Below, one piece after another: positions 15,080 to 23,200 of a stretch of DNA of 23,989 bases. This DNA comes from JAPUDS01 sp039812985 (lineage in GTDB: Bacteria > Patescibacteriota > Saccharimonadia > Saccharimonadales > Saccharimonadaceae), in the NCBI GenBank assembly GCA_039812985.1, contig JBDHUL010000007.1:1-23989 (forward strand), given 5' to 3'. A program made the position numbers and the translations under genes. The notes below the pieces were generated by a model. It was not told the DNA's origin and did not search any database. It saw only the letters and a program-made list of their open reading frames with translations. Numbering within the stretch: the first letter of the stretch is position 1; each line of letters starts with the position of its first letter.

Positions 15080-16482
15080 CCATTGCCGATATACAAGAAG
15101 ACATCGCAAGGCGTGGCGTTCGAGCGGTCGTACAGGAAGCTCTGTTGCGGGCTAGTGCCGATACGAAGCACGCTGTTCTTGAAGTAATAGAGACACGAGC
15201 GCTTGAACGGGCCGATGACATAGACCAACGCCTCAAAGATGGTAAAGCTGTCGGGCGGCTGGCGGGCGTACCGTTTCTTGCCAAAGACAATATCCTGACG
15301 TTTGACAGTCATACGACCGCAAGCTCGCATATGCTCGAAAACTTTACGGCGCCGTATCAGGCAACGGTTATTGAAAAGCTTGAGGCCGAAGGAGCCATAT
15401 GTATTGGTAAAACCAACCTTGATTCGTTTGCCCATGGTGGTAGTACGGAAAATTCATATTTTGGGCCAACCAAAAATGCCTTTGATGACGAGCGAGTTGC
15501 GGGTGGTAGCAGTGGCGGATCGGCGACGGCGGTCGCTAGCGGTATTGTGCCGTTTGCTCTTGGCACTGACACTGGCGGGTCTATACGAGAGCCGGCTAGT
15601 TTTAACGGCGTCGTCGGGCTCAAACCTACCTATGGCTCAGTGAGCCGGTACGGGGTTGTTGCAATGGCGAGCAGTACTGATGTCGTGGGGCCTATTGCGA
15701 CCACGGTGAGCGATGCGCGACTCGTCCTGGATGTTATAAAAGGCGTTGATGAGCGCGACAGTACGACCATAGACATAGCTTCGCTTGGTGCGATGAGCAC
15801 GGCGAACGACAAATCTCTTAGAATTGGCGTTATTGAGCAGTGTTTCGGCGACGGTGTTGACACTGAAGTAGCCAGTATCACCGAAACGGCTGTTCAGGCT
15901 CTAAAATCAGCGGGGCACACCGTTGAAATGGTCAGTTTGCCGACATTTCGACATGCCCTCGCCGTGTATTATATCGTGGTGCCGGCAGAGTTGACCTCGA
16001 ACCTCGCGCGCTACGACGGTATAAAATACGGCATAAGCGTCGATGCACCGCGCTTGTCGGCCGTTTACGAGGCCAGCCGCAGTGCGGGCTTTATGGATGA
16101 AAACAAACGGCGTATTCTCATAGGTAACTACGTGCTTTCAAGCGGTTACTACGACGCCTACTATGAAAAGGCCCAAACCGTCCGTACACTTATCATTGAC
16201 GAGTTCAATGCAGCTTTTGCTCACCATGACGTGCTCCTATGTCCGACCGCTCCTATGCCAGCCTTTAAGCTAGGTGAAAATACGAACGATCCTGTGCAAA
16301 TGTATTTAGCTGACCTTATGACGGTGCCACCTAGTCTTGCGGGAGTAAGTGCGATAAGCGTACCGGCGGGTATGACGACAACTGGACTGCCGGTCGGGAT
16401 TCAGTTTATTGCACCGATGCGCCGAGATGATATCGTGTTGGATGCGGCTGAAAGGTGGGAGGAACTTCATGCTCGTCAGTAA
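15076..16482 (+). CDS. gatA: Asp/Glu-tRNA amidotransferase subunit A
   Basis: Glutaminase subunit of GatCAB that releases ammonia for transfer to the mischarged tRNA. The amidase-signature triad is visible: Lys70 in PFLAKDN, cis-Ser145 in AGGSSGGSA and nucleophile Ser169 in DTGGSIREPA. These are followed by NGVVGLKPTYGSVSRYG and DVVGPIATTV. At 468 residues it is a little shorter than the typical 480-490, with no missing motif. The start is GTG at 15076, overlapping the gatC stop by four bases. No strong Shine-Dalgarno is present, so it is probably translated by coupling. Its last 14 bases overlap the next gene. Confidence 0.97.
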   Translation: MTIADIQEDIARRGVRAVVQEALLRASADTKHAVLEVIETRALERADDIDQRLKDGKAVGRLAGVPFLAKDNILTFDSHTTASSHMLENFTAPYQATVIEKLEAEGAICIGKTNLDSFAHGGSTENSYFGPTKNAFDDERVAGGSSGGSATAVASGIVPFALGTDTGGSIREPASFNGVVGLKPTYGSVSRYGVVAMASSTDVVGPIATTVSDARLVLDVIKGVDERDSTTIDIASLGAMSTANDKSLRIGVIEQCFGDGVDTEVASITETAVQALKSAGHTVEMVSLPTFRHALAVYYIVVPAELTSNLARYDGIKYGISVDAPRLSAVYEASRSAGFMDENKRRILIGNYVLSSGYYDAYYEKAQTVRTLIIDEFNAAFAHHDVLLCPTAPMPAFKLGENTNDPVQMYLADLMTVPPSLAGVSAISVPAGMTTTGLPVGIQFIAPMRRDDIVLDAAERWEELHARQ

Positions 16483-16894
16483 CAATACACCGGTGTTCTT
16501 TGTGCTTGGTGTTCTCATTGTGGCGGTTGTGCTTTTCGTGGTTATTTGGTTAACGCGTCGTGCGCCCAAGGGTTTGAACCGTGAAAAATACCAAAGCGAC
16601 TGGCTGAGTCTTGAGCAGTCGGTGACTAAAGACCAGGCGTCGTGGCAACTTGCGGTACTCAACGCCGACAAGCTCCTCGATCGGGCCTTGAAGGAAAAAG
16701 GCTATAAAGGAACGAGTATGGGTGAGCGTATGGTGTCAGCAGGACGGTTGTTTACGAAACGTGACGCTGTTTGGGCGGCACACAAACTGCGCAACCGTTT
16801 GGCGCATGAAGAAGGAGTAACCCTATCGTCCAAGGTAACGCGGCAGGCCTTGGCTAGTTTCAAATACGCATTGAAAGACTTGGGGGCATTATGA
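16469..16894 (+). CDS. Membrane-anchored HEPN-like small protein inside the gat operon
   Basis: The 141-residue protein has one N-terminal transmembrane helix (about 9-29) followed by TRRAPKG, so the soluble part should be cytoplasmic. The helical soluble domain contains SWQLAVLNADKLLDRAL at 58-74 and AAHKLRNRLAHEEG at 103-116. R108-N109-x3-H113 fits the Rx4-6H motif of HEPN domains, some of which are RNases while others lack activity. The ATG at 16469 is chosen because GGGAGG sits six bases upstream and the helix begins there. It overlaps gatA by 14 bases and gatB by ATGA, so it is coupled to both. Placement inside gatCAB is unusual. The HEPN assignment rests on motif and helical pattern only. 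Confidence 0.75.
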   Translation: MLVSNNTPVFFVLGVLIVAVVLFVVIWLTRRAPKGLNREKYQSDWLSLEQSVTKDQASWQLAVLNADKLLDRALKEKGYKGTSMGERMVSAGRLFTKRDAVWAAHKLRNRLAHEEGVTLSSKVTRQALASFKYALKDLGAL

Positions 16895-18363
16895 CCGTAT
16901 CTTCATCCGTAGACCCGAATAAGATGAGCGCAAGCGGGGAGCAGCTCCAGCCGACGATTGGGATTGAGTGCCATGTACAATTACGTACCACTACAAAGCT
17001 ATTCAGCGGGGCGGACAATGACGCCCGTGAGGCAGCACCAAACACGACAGTGAGCCCTATTTGCTTTGGGCTGCCAGGGACGTTACCGGTGCTTAACAAA
17101 GAAGTCGTGCGTCTCGCTGTTCGGGCAGGACTGGCTCTTCGGGCTCAGATACGTCCGGTGAGTCGTTTTGAGCGCAAGCACTACTTTTATCCTGACCTTC
17201 CGAAGGGATACCAGATTACTCAGTTGGCTGAGCCGACAATTGGAGCCGGCTCAGTGACGATTACGTGCGGCGATAGTTCTGTGAAGCAGGTGCGGATTCA
17301 TCATGCGCATATTGAGGAGGATGCTGGTAAATTGACCCACCCGGCCGGTGCCGACTACAGCCTCGTTGATTTAAATCGAGCCGGCACGCCGCTCATTGAA
17401 ATCGTGTCAGAACCAGACATGCACACTGCTGAAGAGGCTAAGGCCTATGCTCAGGAACTGTATCTCCTCATGACCTATGCCGATGTGACATTTGGGGATT
17501 TGTACCATGGTAATATGCGGTTTGATGTCAATGTATCGGTGGCAAAAGCGGGTGGACCTCTTGGAACGCGTACTGAAACCAAAAACCTGAATTCGTTTAA
17601 GGCAGTTGAGAAAGCAGTTGAGTACGAAGTGGCGCGGCAAACCAAAATGCTCGAAAATGGCGAACGGGTCGTACAGGAAACTCGCGGGTGGAACGAAGAC
17701 AAACAAGAAACATTCGCCCAGCGGAGTAAAGAAGACGCTCATGACTACCGGTACTTTCCCGATGCCGACCTACCACCGGTGCATCTCGATGAGGCATTTG
17801 TTGATGAGGTGAGGGCGAATATGCCGTTACTTCCAGATGTCTATCGAGCGACATTTCGCGAACTCGGTCTTGATGGTTCGGTCGCGCAGGCGCTTCTACA
17901 AAAACGAAGCAATGCTGAGACGATTTTTGAACTGCGCAGGGCTCACGGTGATGCAACGGCTGTGCGGGCAGCCCACTGGCTATCGAGTGTCTTAGCAGGA
18001 GAACGTCACGTCGAGACAGAGCAAATAGTACACACCGAGCAGCTCGCGGAGTTGTCAGCCATGGTTGAGGGGGGTGAACTTAGTTCAACTGCTGCTAAAG
18101 AAGTGCTTGGCGAGCTGGTGTCGCGCGGCGGTTCACCACGAGCGATTGCCGAACAGAAAAACCTGCTCCAAGTGAGTGACGAAGGGTTTGTAGCGGCAAT
18201 GGTCGATGTAGTCCTCAGCGATCCGGCGAATGCACGGGCAATCGACGACATCAAAGCCGGTAACGAGCGAGTGATAGGATTTCTCGTCGGACAGATTATG
18301 AAAAAATCAGCCGGCAAGGCTAATCCGACGCTGGTACAAAAACTACTGCGAGAAAGGATATAA
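16891..18363 (+). CDS. gatB: Asp/Glu-tRNA amidotransferase subunit B
   Basis: tRNA-binding and kinase subunit of GatCAB: it activates the Glu or Asp on the tRNA with ATP, using ammonia channelled from GatA. Family landmarks are IGIECHVQLRTTTKLFSG near residue 25, CFGLPGTLPVLN, FERKHYFYPDLPKGYQITQ and DLNRAGTPLIEIVSEPD. The C-terminal YqeY/GatB tail domain ends at GFLVGQIMKKSAGKANPTLVQKLL, the usual final motif. At 490 residues it is full length. The start overlaps the preceding stop as ATGA. The -10 box of the next gene is built over its TAA stop. Together with gatC and gatA this indicates the indirect route to Gln-tRNA and/or Asn-tRNA. Confidence 0.97.
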   Translation: MTVSSSVDPNKMSASGEQLQPTIGIECHVQLRTTTKLFSGADNDAREAAPNTTVSPICFGLPGTLPVLNKEVVRLAVRAGLALRAQIRPVSRFERKHYFYPDLPKGYQITQLAEPTIGAGSVTITCGDSSVKQVRIHHAHIEEDAGKLTHPAGADYSLVDLNRAGTPLIEIVSEPDMHTAEEAKAYAQELYLLMTYADVTFGDLYHGNMRFDVNVSVAKAGGPLGTRTETKNLNSFKAVEKAVEYEVARQTKMLENGERVVQETRGWNEDKQETFAQRSKEDAHDYRYFPDADLPPVHLDEAFVDEVRANMPLLPDVYRATFRELGLDGSVAQALLQKRSNAETIFELRRAHGDATAVRAAHWLSSVLAGERHVETEQIVHTEQLAELSAMVEGGELSSTAAKEVLGELVSRGGSPRAIAEQKNLLQVSDEGFVAAMVDVVLSDPANARAIDDIKAGNERVIGFLVGQIMKKSAGKANPTLVQKLLRERI

Positions 18364-18364
18364 T
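18359..18364 (+). promoter_or_regulatory. -10 box of galU overlapping the gatB stop
   Basis: Perfect TATAAT that contains the gatB TAA stop (18361-18363), seven bases before the galU ATG at 18372. No Shine-Dalgarno; leaderless spacing. Confidence 0.6.
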
Positions 18365-18371
18365 ACTTCGC

Positions 18372-19241
18372 ATGACACAACTCCGAACACCAACCAAAGC
18401 AATTATCACTGACGCAGGGTTTGCGAGCCGCTATTTGCCAATCACCAAAACTATACCAAAAGCCATGCTGCCACTTGGGAACCGGCCTATCATGCAGTTT
18501 GTTGTCGAAGAATGTGTAGCGGCAGGTATACATGAAATTATCATCGTGGCGACGCCGGAGGGCAAGCCAATCTACGAAGACTACTTTAATAACAGCGTCA
18601 ACCGGATTCGAAAACAACTTGCGTCACAGGGCAAAGAGGACCGTTACGAGCCGGTTCAGCATGTGCTTGATTTTCCAAAAATTGTCGTCATCGAGCAAGA
18701 CCCATCGTTACCCTATGGCAACGGCTCGCCCATAGTGAGCGCGAAGGATTACATCCGAAACGACGAAGCTTTTTTGGCATTTTATAGCGATGACGTGGTA
18801 TTTGGCGCCTCTGATGCCAGCTCCCTTGTCGAAGCTTACAAAGCAGCACCGGATGCCAAAGCGATCATTATGGCCCAAGAGGTTGACCCAGCGGTAGTGA
18901 ATAAATACGGGATCATACAACTCAAAAACGGCGATAAACTTGATCGAATTGTCGAAAAGCCTTCCGTCGAGGACGCCCCTTCGACACTTGCGTCATATGG
19001 GCGCTATCTCCTCACTCCCGAAGTGTTTGAGCATCTCGTACCGAGCAATACGGGCCTCGATAGCGAACTCTGGACGGTTGACGCGATTACTAACATGGCA
19101 GAGCAGGGCGATGTTCATGTTGTGACAACAAAAGGGCAGTGGGTAACAACCGGCGACCCGAAAAATTATTTCCTGGCGTATACCCGTTATGTACTTGAAC
19201 ATGAAGACTACGCTGAAGCTGTCAGGGCAATGTTCAAATAG
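18372..19241 (+). CDS. galU: UTP-glucose-1-phosphate uridylyltransferase-like nucleotidyltransferase
   Basis: Likely joins UTP and glucose-1-phosphate to give UDP-glucose for envelope polysaccharide. The GalU-type layout is clear: YLPITKTIPKAMLPLGNRP at 21-39 with Lys30, SAKDYI, the metal-site Asp pair in FYSDDVVF (140-141), EKPSVEDAPSTLASYGRYLL at 195-214 with Lys196, and a late TGDPKNYF. The nucleotide loop, AAGxGTR in most GalU proteins, is DAGFASR at 14-20, losing the second Gly and the Thr. The GLGHA motif reads GNGSP at 116-120. At 289 residues the length fits. It is probably a sugar-1-P nucleotidyltransferase of divergent subtype; the exact NTP is uncertain. Confidence 0.85.
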   Translation: MTQLRTPTKAIITDAGFASRYLPITKTIPKAMLPLGNRPIMQFVVEECVAAGIHEIIIVATPEGKPIYEDYFNNSVNRIRKQLASQGKEDRYEPVQHVLDFPKIVVIEQDPSLPYGNGSPIVSAKDYIRNDEAFLAFYSDDVVFGASDASSLVEAYKAAPDAKAIIMAQEVDPAVVNKYGIIQLKNGDKLDRIVEKPSVEDAPSTLASYGRYLLTPEVFEHLVPSNTGLDSELWTVDAITNMAEQGDVHVVTTKGQWVTTGDPKNYFLAYTRYVLEHEDYAEAVRAMFK

Positions 19242-19243
19242 TG

Positions 19244-19272
19244 AAATACCTCACAGTTTATTTGCGGTATTT
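19244..19272 (+). repeat. Inverted repeat between galU and the small-membrane-gene cluster
   Basis: Seven-base arms AAATACC (19244-19250) and GGTATTT (19266-19272) separated by 15 bases. No T-run follows. The right arm ends five bases before the -10 box at 19278, so operator or weak terminator are both possible. Confidence 0.35.
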
Positions 19273-19277
19273 AGTGG

Positions 19278-19283
19278 TATGAT
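19278..19283 (+). promoter_or_regulatory. Extended -10 box of the small envelope gene cluster
   Basis: TGGTATGAT at 19275-19283. The predicted leader is about 26 bases with AAGGA upstream of the ATG at 19317. Confidence 0.5.
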
Positions 19284-19316
19284 AGAGTTTGTAAACGAAA
19301 GAAGGACACCTTAACT

Positions 19317-19568
19317 ATGGATGCAATGCAAATACTCGTTATTATCCTCTCTATTTTTCTAGCGCTATTTCTCGTCTTAGCGATTGTCCTGACCGTACAG
19401 CTCATCAAGGTCACGAAACAGATAAAGATGATTGCTTCGACGACGCAAAACGCCGTAGAGCGGGTGAGTAATTTTGCTGCAACAGCGACAAAATTTGCGT
19501 CGCCAGCCCTGCTTGCTCAACTCGTTGGTGATCAGATAAAGAAGTACAAGAAACGAAAGGAGAAATAG
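19317..19568 (+). CDS. Small single-helix membrane protein (DUF948/YtxG-like)
   Basis: This 83-residue protein has one strong N-terminal transmembrane helix (about 4-29). An amphipathic stretch follows, with VTKQIKMIASTTQNAVERVSNF at about 32-53, and a lysine-rich tail ends in KKYKKRKEK. The layout resembles short DUF948 proteins such as Bacillus YtxG, whose gene also precedes ytxH. It is one base upstream of a YtxH-like gene. The start follows a leader with AAGGA. Resemblance is by architecture and neighbour; function unknown, possibly membrane-associated stress or envelope organisation. Confidence 0.8.
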   Translation: MDAMQILVIILSIFLALFLVLAIVLTVQLIKVTKQIKMIASTTQNAVERVSNFAATATKFASPALLAQLVGDQIKKYKKRKEK

Positions 19569-19569
19569 T

Positions 19570-19860
19570 ATGTCAAAAAGTAAATTTGCTCTCGGTGCGG
19601 TGTTTGGCGCGATTGTTGGCGGGGTTGCAGCCCTCCTGACGGCTCCAAAAAGCGGAAAAGAAACCCGAGATGATCTCAAGAAAAAGGCCGATGAGATGAA
19701 GAAAAAGGCCGAAAAAAAAGCCGCCGAGGTTAAGCAAAAGGCTGAAGCTGTCAAATCTGACCTCGAAACGCAAGCAAAAGATCTTCGGGATAGAGCCGAA
19801 AATGCGGTCAAAGGGGCGCGTGATGGGTTTAACCGAGCTGATGGGCCGACGAAAAAATAA
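19570..19860 (+). CDS. YtxH-like protein
   Basis: The 96 residues open with a glycine/alanine-rich hydrophobic segment, FALGAVFGAIVGGVAALLTAPKSGKETR at about 6-33. This is the hallmark of YtxH-family proteins (short helix, then APKSGKETR). A long, highly charged, probably coiled-coil region follows (about 34-90), made of repeated Lys/Ala/Glu segments. AAAGGAG lies seven bases upstream of the ATG, and only one base separates it from the preceding stop. The family is linked to general stress and the membrane in Firmicutes, but its biochemical role is not established. Confidence 0.88.
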   Translation: MSKSKFALGAVFGAIVGGVAALLTAPKSGKETRDDLKKKADEMKKKAEKKAAEVKQKAEAVKSDLETQAKDLRDRAENAVKGARDGFNRADGPTKK

Positions 19861-19870
19861 ACCAGTAAAG

Positions 19871-19876
19871 TATTAA
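19871..19876 (+). promoter_or_regulatory. Weak -10-like box before the DUF5665-like gene
   Basis: TATTAA nine bases before the GTG at 19886. It is a poor match; the gene may instead be read through from the YtxH-like gene. Confidence 0.25.
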
Positions 19877-19885
19877 CCTCTCGTT

Positions 19886-20146
19886 GTGGCTACAAGAGTA
19901 CTTAACGCAGAACGTGAAAAGCGTCGTCTCGCCGAAGTACGCGAGGCGGCGCTGAATGATTTTTTTGACGACATGTACCATAATCGTCGTCGGATTTACC
20001 GGGTAAACTTCTTCAGGGGGGTGTATTTTGGTCTCGGCAGTGCGCTCGGCGGGACGGTGGTGATAGCGCTCGTCGTGTGGGTTCTCGGCTGGTTTGTCAA
20101 TTGGCCACTGGTTGAGCAGATTATTCGAACGCTGCAGCCGCGTTGA
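19886..20146 (+). CDS. DUF5665-like small membrane protein
   Basis: This 86-residue protein starts with a charged helical region (ATRVLNAEREKRRLAEVREAALNDFFDDMYHNRRR, residues 2-36). A hydrophobic span follows with FFRGVYFGLGSALGGTVVIALVVWVLGWF at about 42-70. The FRGVYFGLGSALGGTVV pattern is typical of DUF5665 proteins in CPR and some Firmicutes. The start is GTG; there is no Shine-Dalgarno, and a weak TATTAA lies nine bases upstream. It is grouped with the YtxG-like and YtxH-like genes as a small envelope cluster. Function is unknown. Confidence 0.8.
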   Translation: MATRVLNAEREKRRLAEVREAALNDFFDDMYHNRRRIYRVNFFRGVYFGLGSALGGTVVIALVVWVLGWFVNWPLVEQIIRTLQPR

Positions 20147-20155
20147 ACCGTCAGG

Positions 20156-20166
20156 CCGGTTACCGG
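20156..20166 (+). repeat. Small inverted repeat upstream of dnaE
   Basis: CCGGT-T-ACCGG lies in the 63-base gap before dnaE. It sits within overlapping options for short hairpins (AACCG/CGGTT and ACCG/CGGT). It may be a weak terminator or an operator near the dnaE promoter. Confidence 0.3.
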
Positions 20167-20192
20167 ATATCGGTTTACTCCACATGGTGGGG

Positions 20193-20198
20193 TATAAT
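20193..20198 (+). promoter_or_regulatory. -10 box of dnaE
   Basis: Perfect TATAAT with 11 bases to the ATG at 20210 and no Shine-Dalgarno. The predicted leader is about four bases or fewer. Confidence 0.6.
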
Positions 20199-20209
20199 GG
20201 ACGTACTAT

Positions 20210-23200
20210 ATGAGTGAGGGAAAACAACCAAAAACAGCGGCGTTGCAGCCGTCGGACTATGTTCATCTGCATAACCATACGCATCATAGTCTTCTCGACG
20301 GGTTGACGAAAGTCGGTGAACTTGTCGGCAAGGTTAAGGAGACCGGTATGCGTGCCGTGGCGATGACCGATCATGGAACATTGTCAGGGGCTATTGAGTT
20401 TTATAAAGCCTGCCAAGCCGAAGGTATAAAGCCCATCATCGGTATTGAAACATATGTGGCAGCGCGGACGATCCACGACCGCGATCCGGCGAAGGACAAA
20501 GCACGGTACCACCTCATTTTGCTGGCAATGAATAACGAAGGGTATCAAAACCTTATGGTACTCAGCACGACGGCGAATCTCGAGGGTATGTACTATAAAC
20601 CGCGCATAGACCACGACTTGCTCGAAAAATACAACGCCGGGTTGATTGTCTTGAGTGCTTGTCTTGGCGGCGAGGTGGGCGAGCGGCTACAAGCTGATGA
20701 TTACGAGGGAGCGAAGGAAGTGGCTCTTTGGTATAAAAAGACTTTTGGCGATCGTTATTACCTTGAAGTACAAGACCACACTGAAATGCCCTTACAGGTA
20801 AAAGTGAACAAGTACCTGTTTCGACTCGGCGAAGAATTGGACATCCCCTGTGTCGTGACAAGCGATGCGCACTATGTCAATATCGATGATCAGGACGCGC
20901 ACGAGATATTACTGTGTGTGGGGACGGGTGCGTTTTTGGCCGATGAAGACCGTATGTCGCTCAAAAATGTGCATCTGCACGTGAGAGACCCTCAGGAGAT
21001 TATTGACACGTGGGGTAAGGATCACCCCGAGGTCATACGCAATACCAAAGCCATTGCCGATCGCTGCGATGTCAGTTTTGAGTTTGGTAAAATACTCATC
21101 CCTACATTTCCGACACCGAAAGGCTTTAACGAGAAAACCTATCTACACAAACTCGTCTGGAGCGGTCTTGCACACCGCTACGGCGACAAAACGCGTCGTG
21201 ACGCTGATGAGCTTGACGAGAAAACCGTTCGCGCCCTCCTTGATCCGGCTATTGTTCAGCGCGTTGATTATGAGCTGGGCGTCATCGATAGTATGGGATT
21301 TAACGGGTACTTTCTTATCGTGCAGGACTTTATCAACTGGGGCAAGGACCAAGGGATTGTGTTTGGTCCGGGGCGTGGCTCGGCGGCTGGGTCGATTATT
21401 GCCTATGCCGTTCGTATCACCGAACTCGACCCATTGCACTACGACCTGCTGTTTGAGCGGTTCTTAAACCCCGACCGCATATCGATGCCAGATATTGACA
21501 TCGATATACAGGACACTCGCCGTGACGAAGTAATACAGTACTGTGTCGGTAAATACGGGGCCGAACGAGTGGCAAATATTGCGACATTTGGCACCATGGC
21601 TGCTCGGGCTGCCGTGCGTGATGTTGCTCGTGTGCTGCAAGTACCGTACGGGGAGGCCGATCGACTTGCGAAACTCATACCGGCGCCAGTGCAGGGTCGT
21701 CATATCCCGCTGGCGACGAGCAAAGATAAGGACCCCGATCTGAAGAAGGAGTACGAGAATAACCAGACTGCAAAGCGGGTGATTGATTATGCAGTGCGGC
21801 TCGAAGGGACAATTCGCAGCCACGGGGTGCACGCGGCGGGCGTGGTGATTGCGCCGGACGATATTGTTAAATTTGCCCCGCTCGAGATGGCGCAAAAGGG
21901 TGTCGTTGCAACGCAGTACCCTATGGTGCCCATTGAAGAACTCGGGCTACTTAAAATGGATTTCTTGGGCCTATCAAACCTTTCCATCATCAAAAATGCG
22001 CTTCGTATTATTAAAAAAGTGTACAAAACTGATATTGACCTCGGGACGATACCACTCGATGACACTGCGGCGTACGAGTTATTCCAGCGCGGTGATACGA
22101 CCGGCGTGTTTCAGCTTGAATCAGCTGGTATGAAGCGGTACCTTCGAGAGCTGAAACCAAGTGTGTTTGACGATATTATTGCTATGGTGGCGCTTTATCG
22201 TCCCGGGCCTATGCAGTTTATTGATAGTTTTATCAAACGCAAACATGGCGATGAGAAAATAACCTACCTCCACTCGGGCATGGAAAATTCCCTTAAAAAC
22301 ACCTATGGTATCCTGGTTTATCAGGAACAATTCATGCAGATCAGCAAAGAATGGTGTGGGTTTACCGGAGGTCAAGCCGACACGTTGCGTAAAGCGGTCG
22401 GTAAGAAAAAAATGGACCTCATGCTCAAAATTCGTCCTGAATTTGTCGAAGGTGCTGTTACATTTGGCGGCGCGGAACGAGCGGTGGCGGAAAAGTTTTG
22501 GGACCAGCTGGTTGAGTTTGCTAACTACTGTTTTAATAAAAGCCACGCTGCCTGTTATGGACTTATTGCATACTGGACGGCGTACCTCAAGGCACACTAC
22601 CCTGACGCGTTCATGGCCGCTCTTATGACAAGCGATGCAGACGATGTAGATCGGCTTGCTATAGAAATAGCGGAATGCCGTCATGCTGGCCTCACGGTGC
22701 TGTCACCCGATGTCAATCAGTCGTTTGTTGAGTTTGCTGTGGTACCGAACGAGCAAAAAATCCGTTTTGGCATGGCGGCGGTGAAAGGTGTGGGTACGGC
22801 AGCAGTCGAAGAGATACTCCGTACGCGAGATGCGGACGGGCTATTTGTGAGCGTGAGCGATTTTGCGCGGCGTGTCAGTACGAGCCGTTTTAACCGCAAA
22901 GCGTGGGAATCGCTCATAAAGGCCGGGGCATTTGACGAGTTTGGCACGCGTTCGGATTTACTGTTTAACCTCGATAGTATTGTGGCATATGCATCGCGTA
23001 TGCAGAAAGATGCCGTCACCAACCAGGCCGATTTGTTCGGCGGGTTGAGCGACGCAGTCGAAATACCCGACGTGACCATACTGCCGTCGCCGGAACAATA
23101 CCACGAACGAGAGCAGCTCCAGTGGGAGCGTGAATTACTTGGATTGTATCTCAGTGCGCACCCGCTCGATCGGTACGATGACTACTTTGCCGAACAGACG

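Noticed and set aside
21464..21895. Antisense 143-aa ORF opposite dnaE
   Set aside because: It overlaps the catalytic core of dnaE on the other strand and has no initiation signals or recognisable protein.
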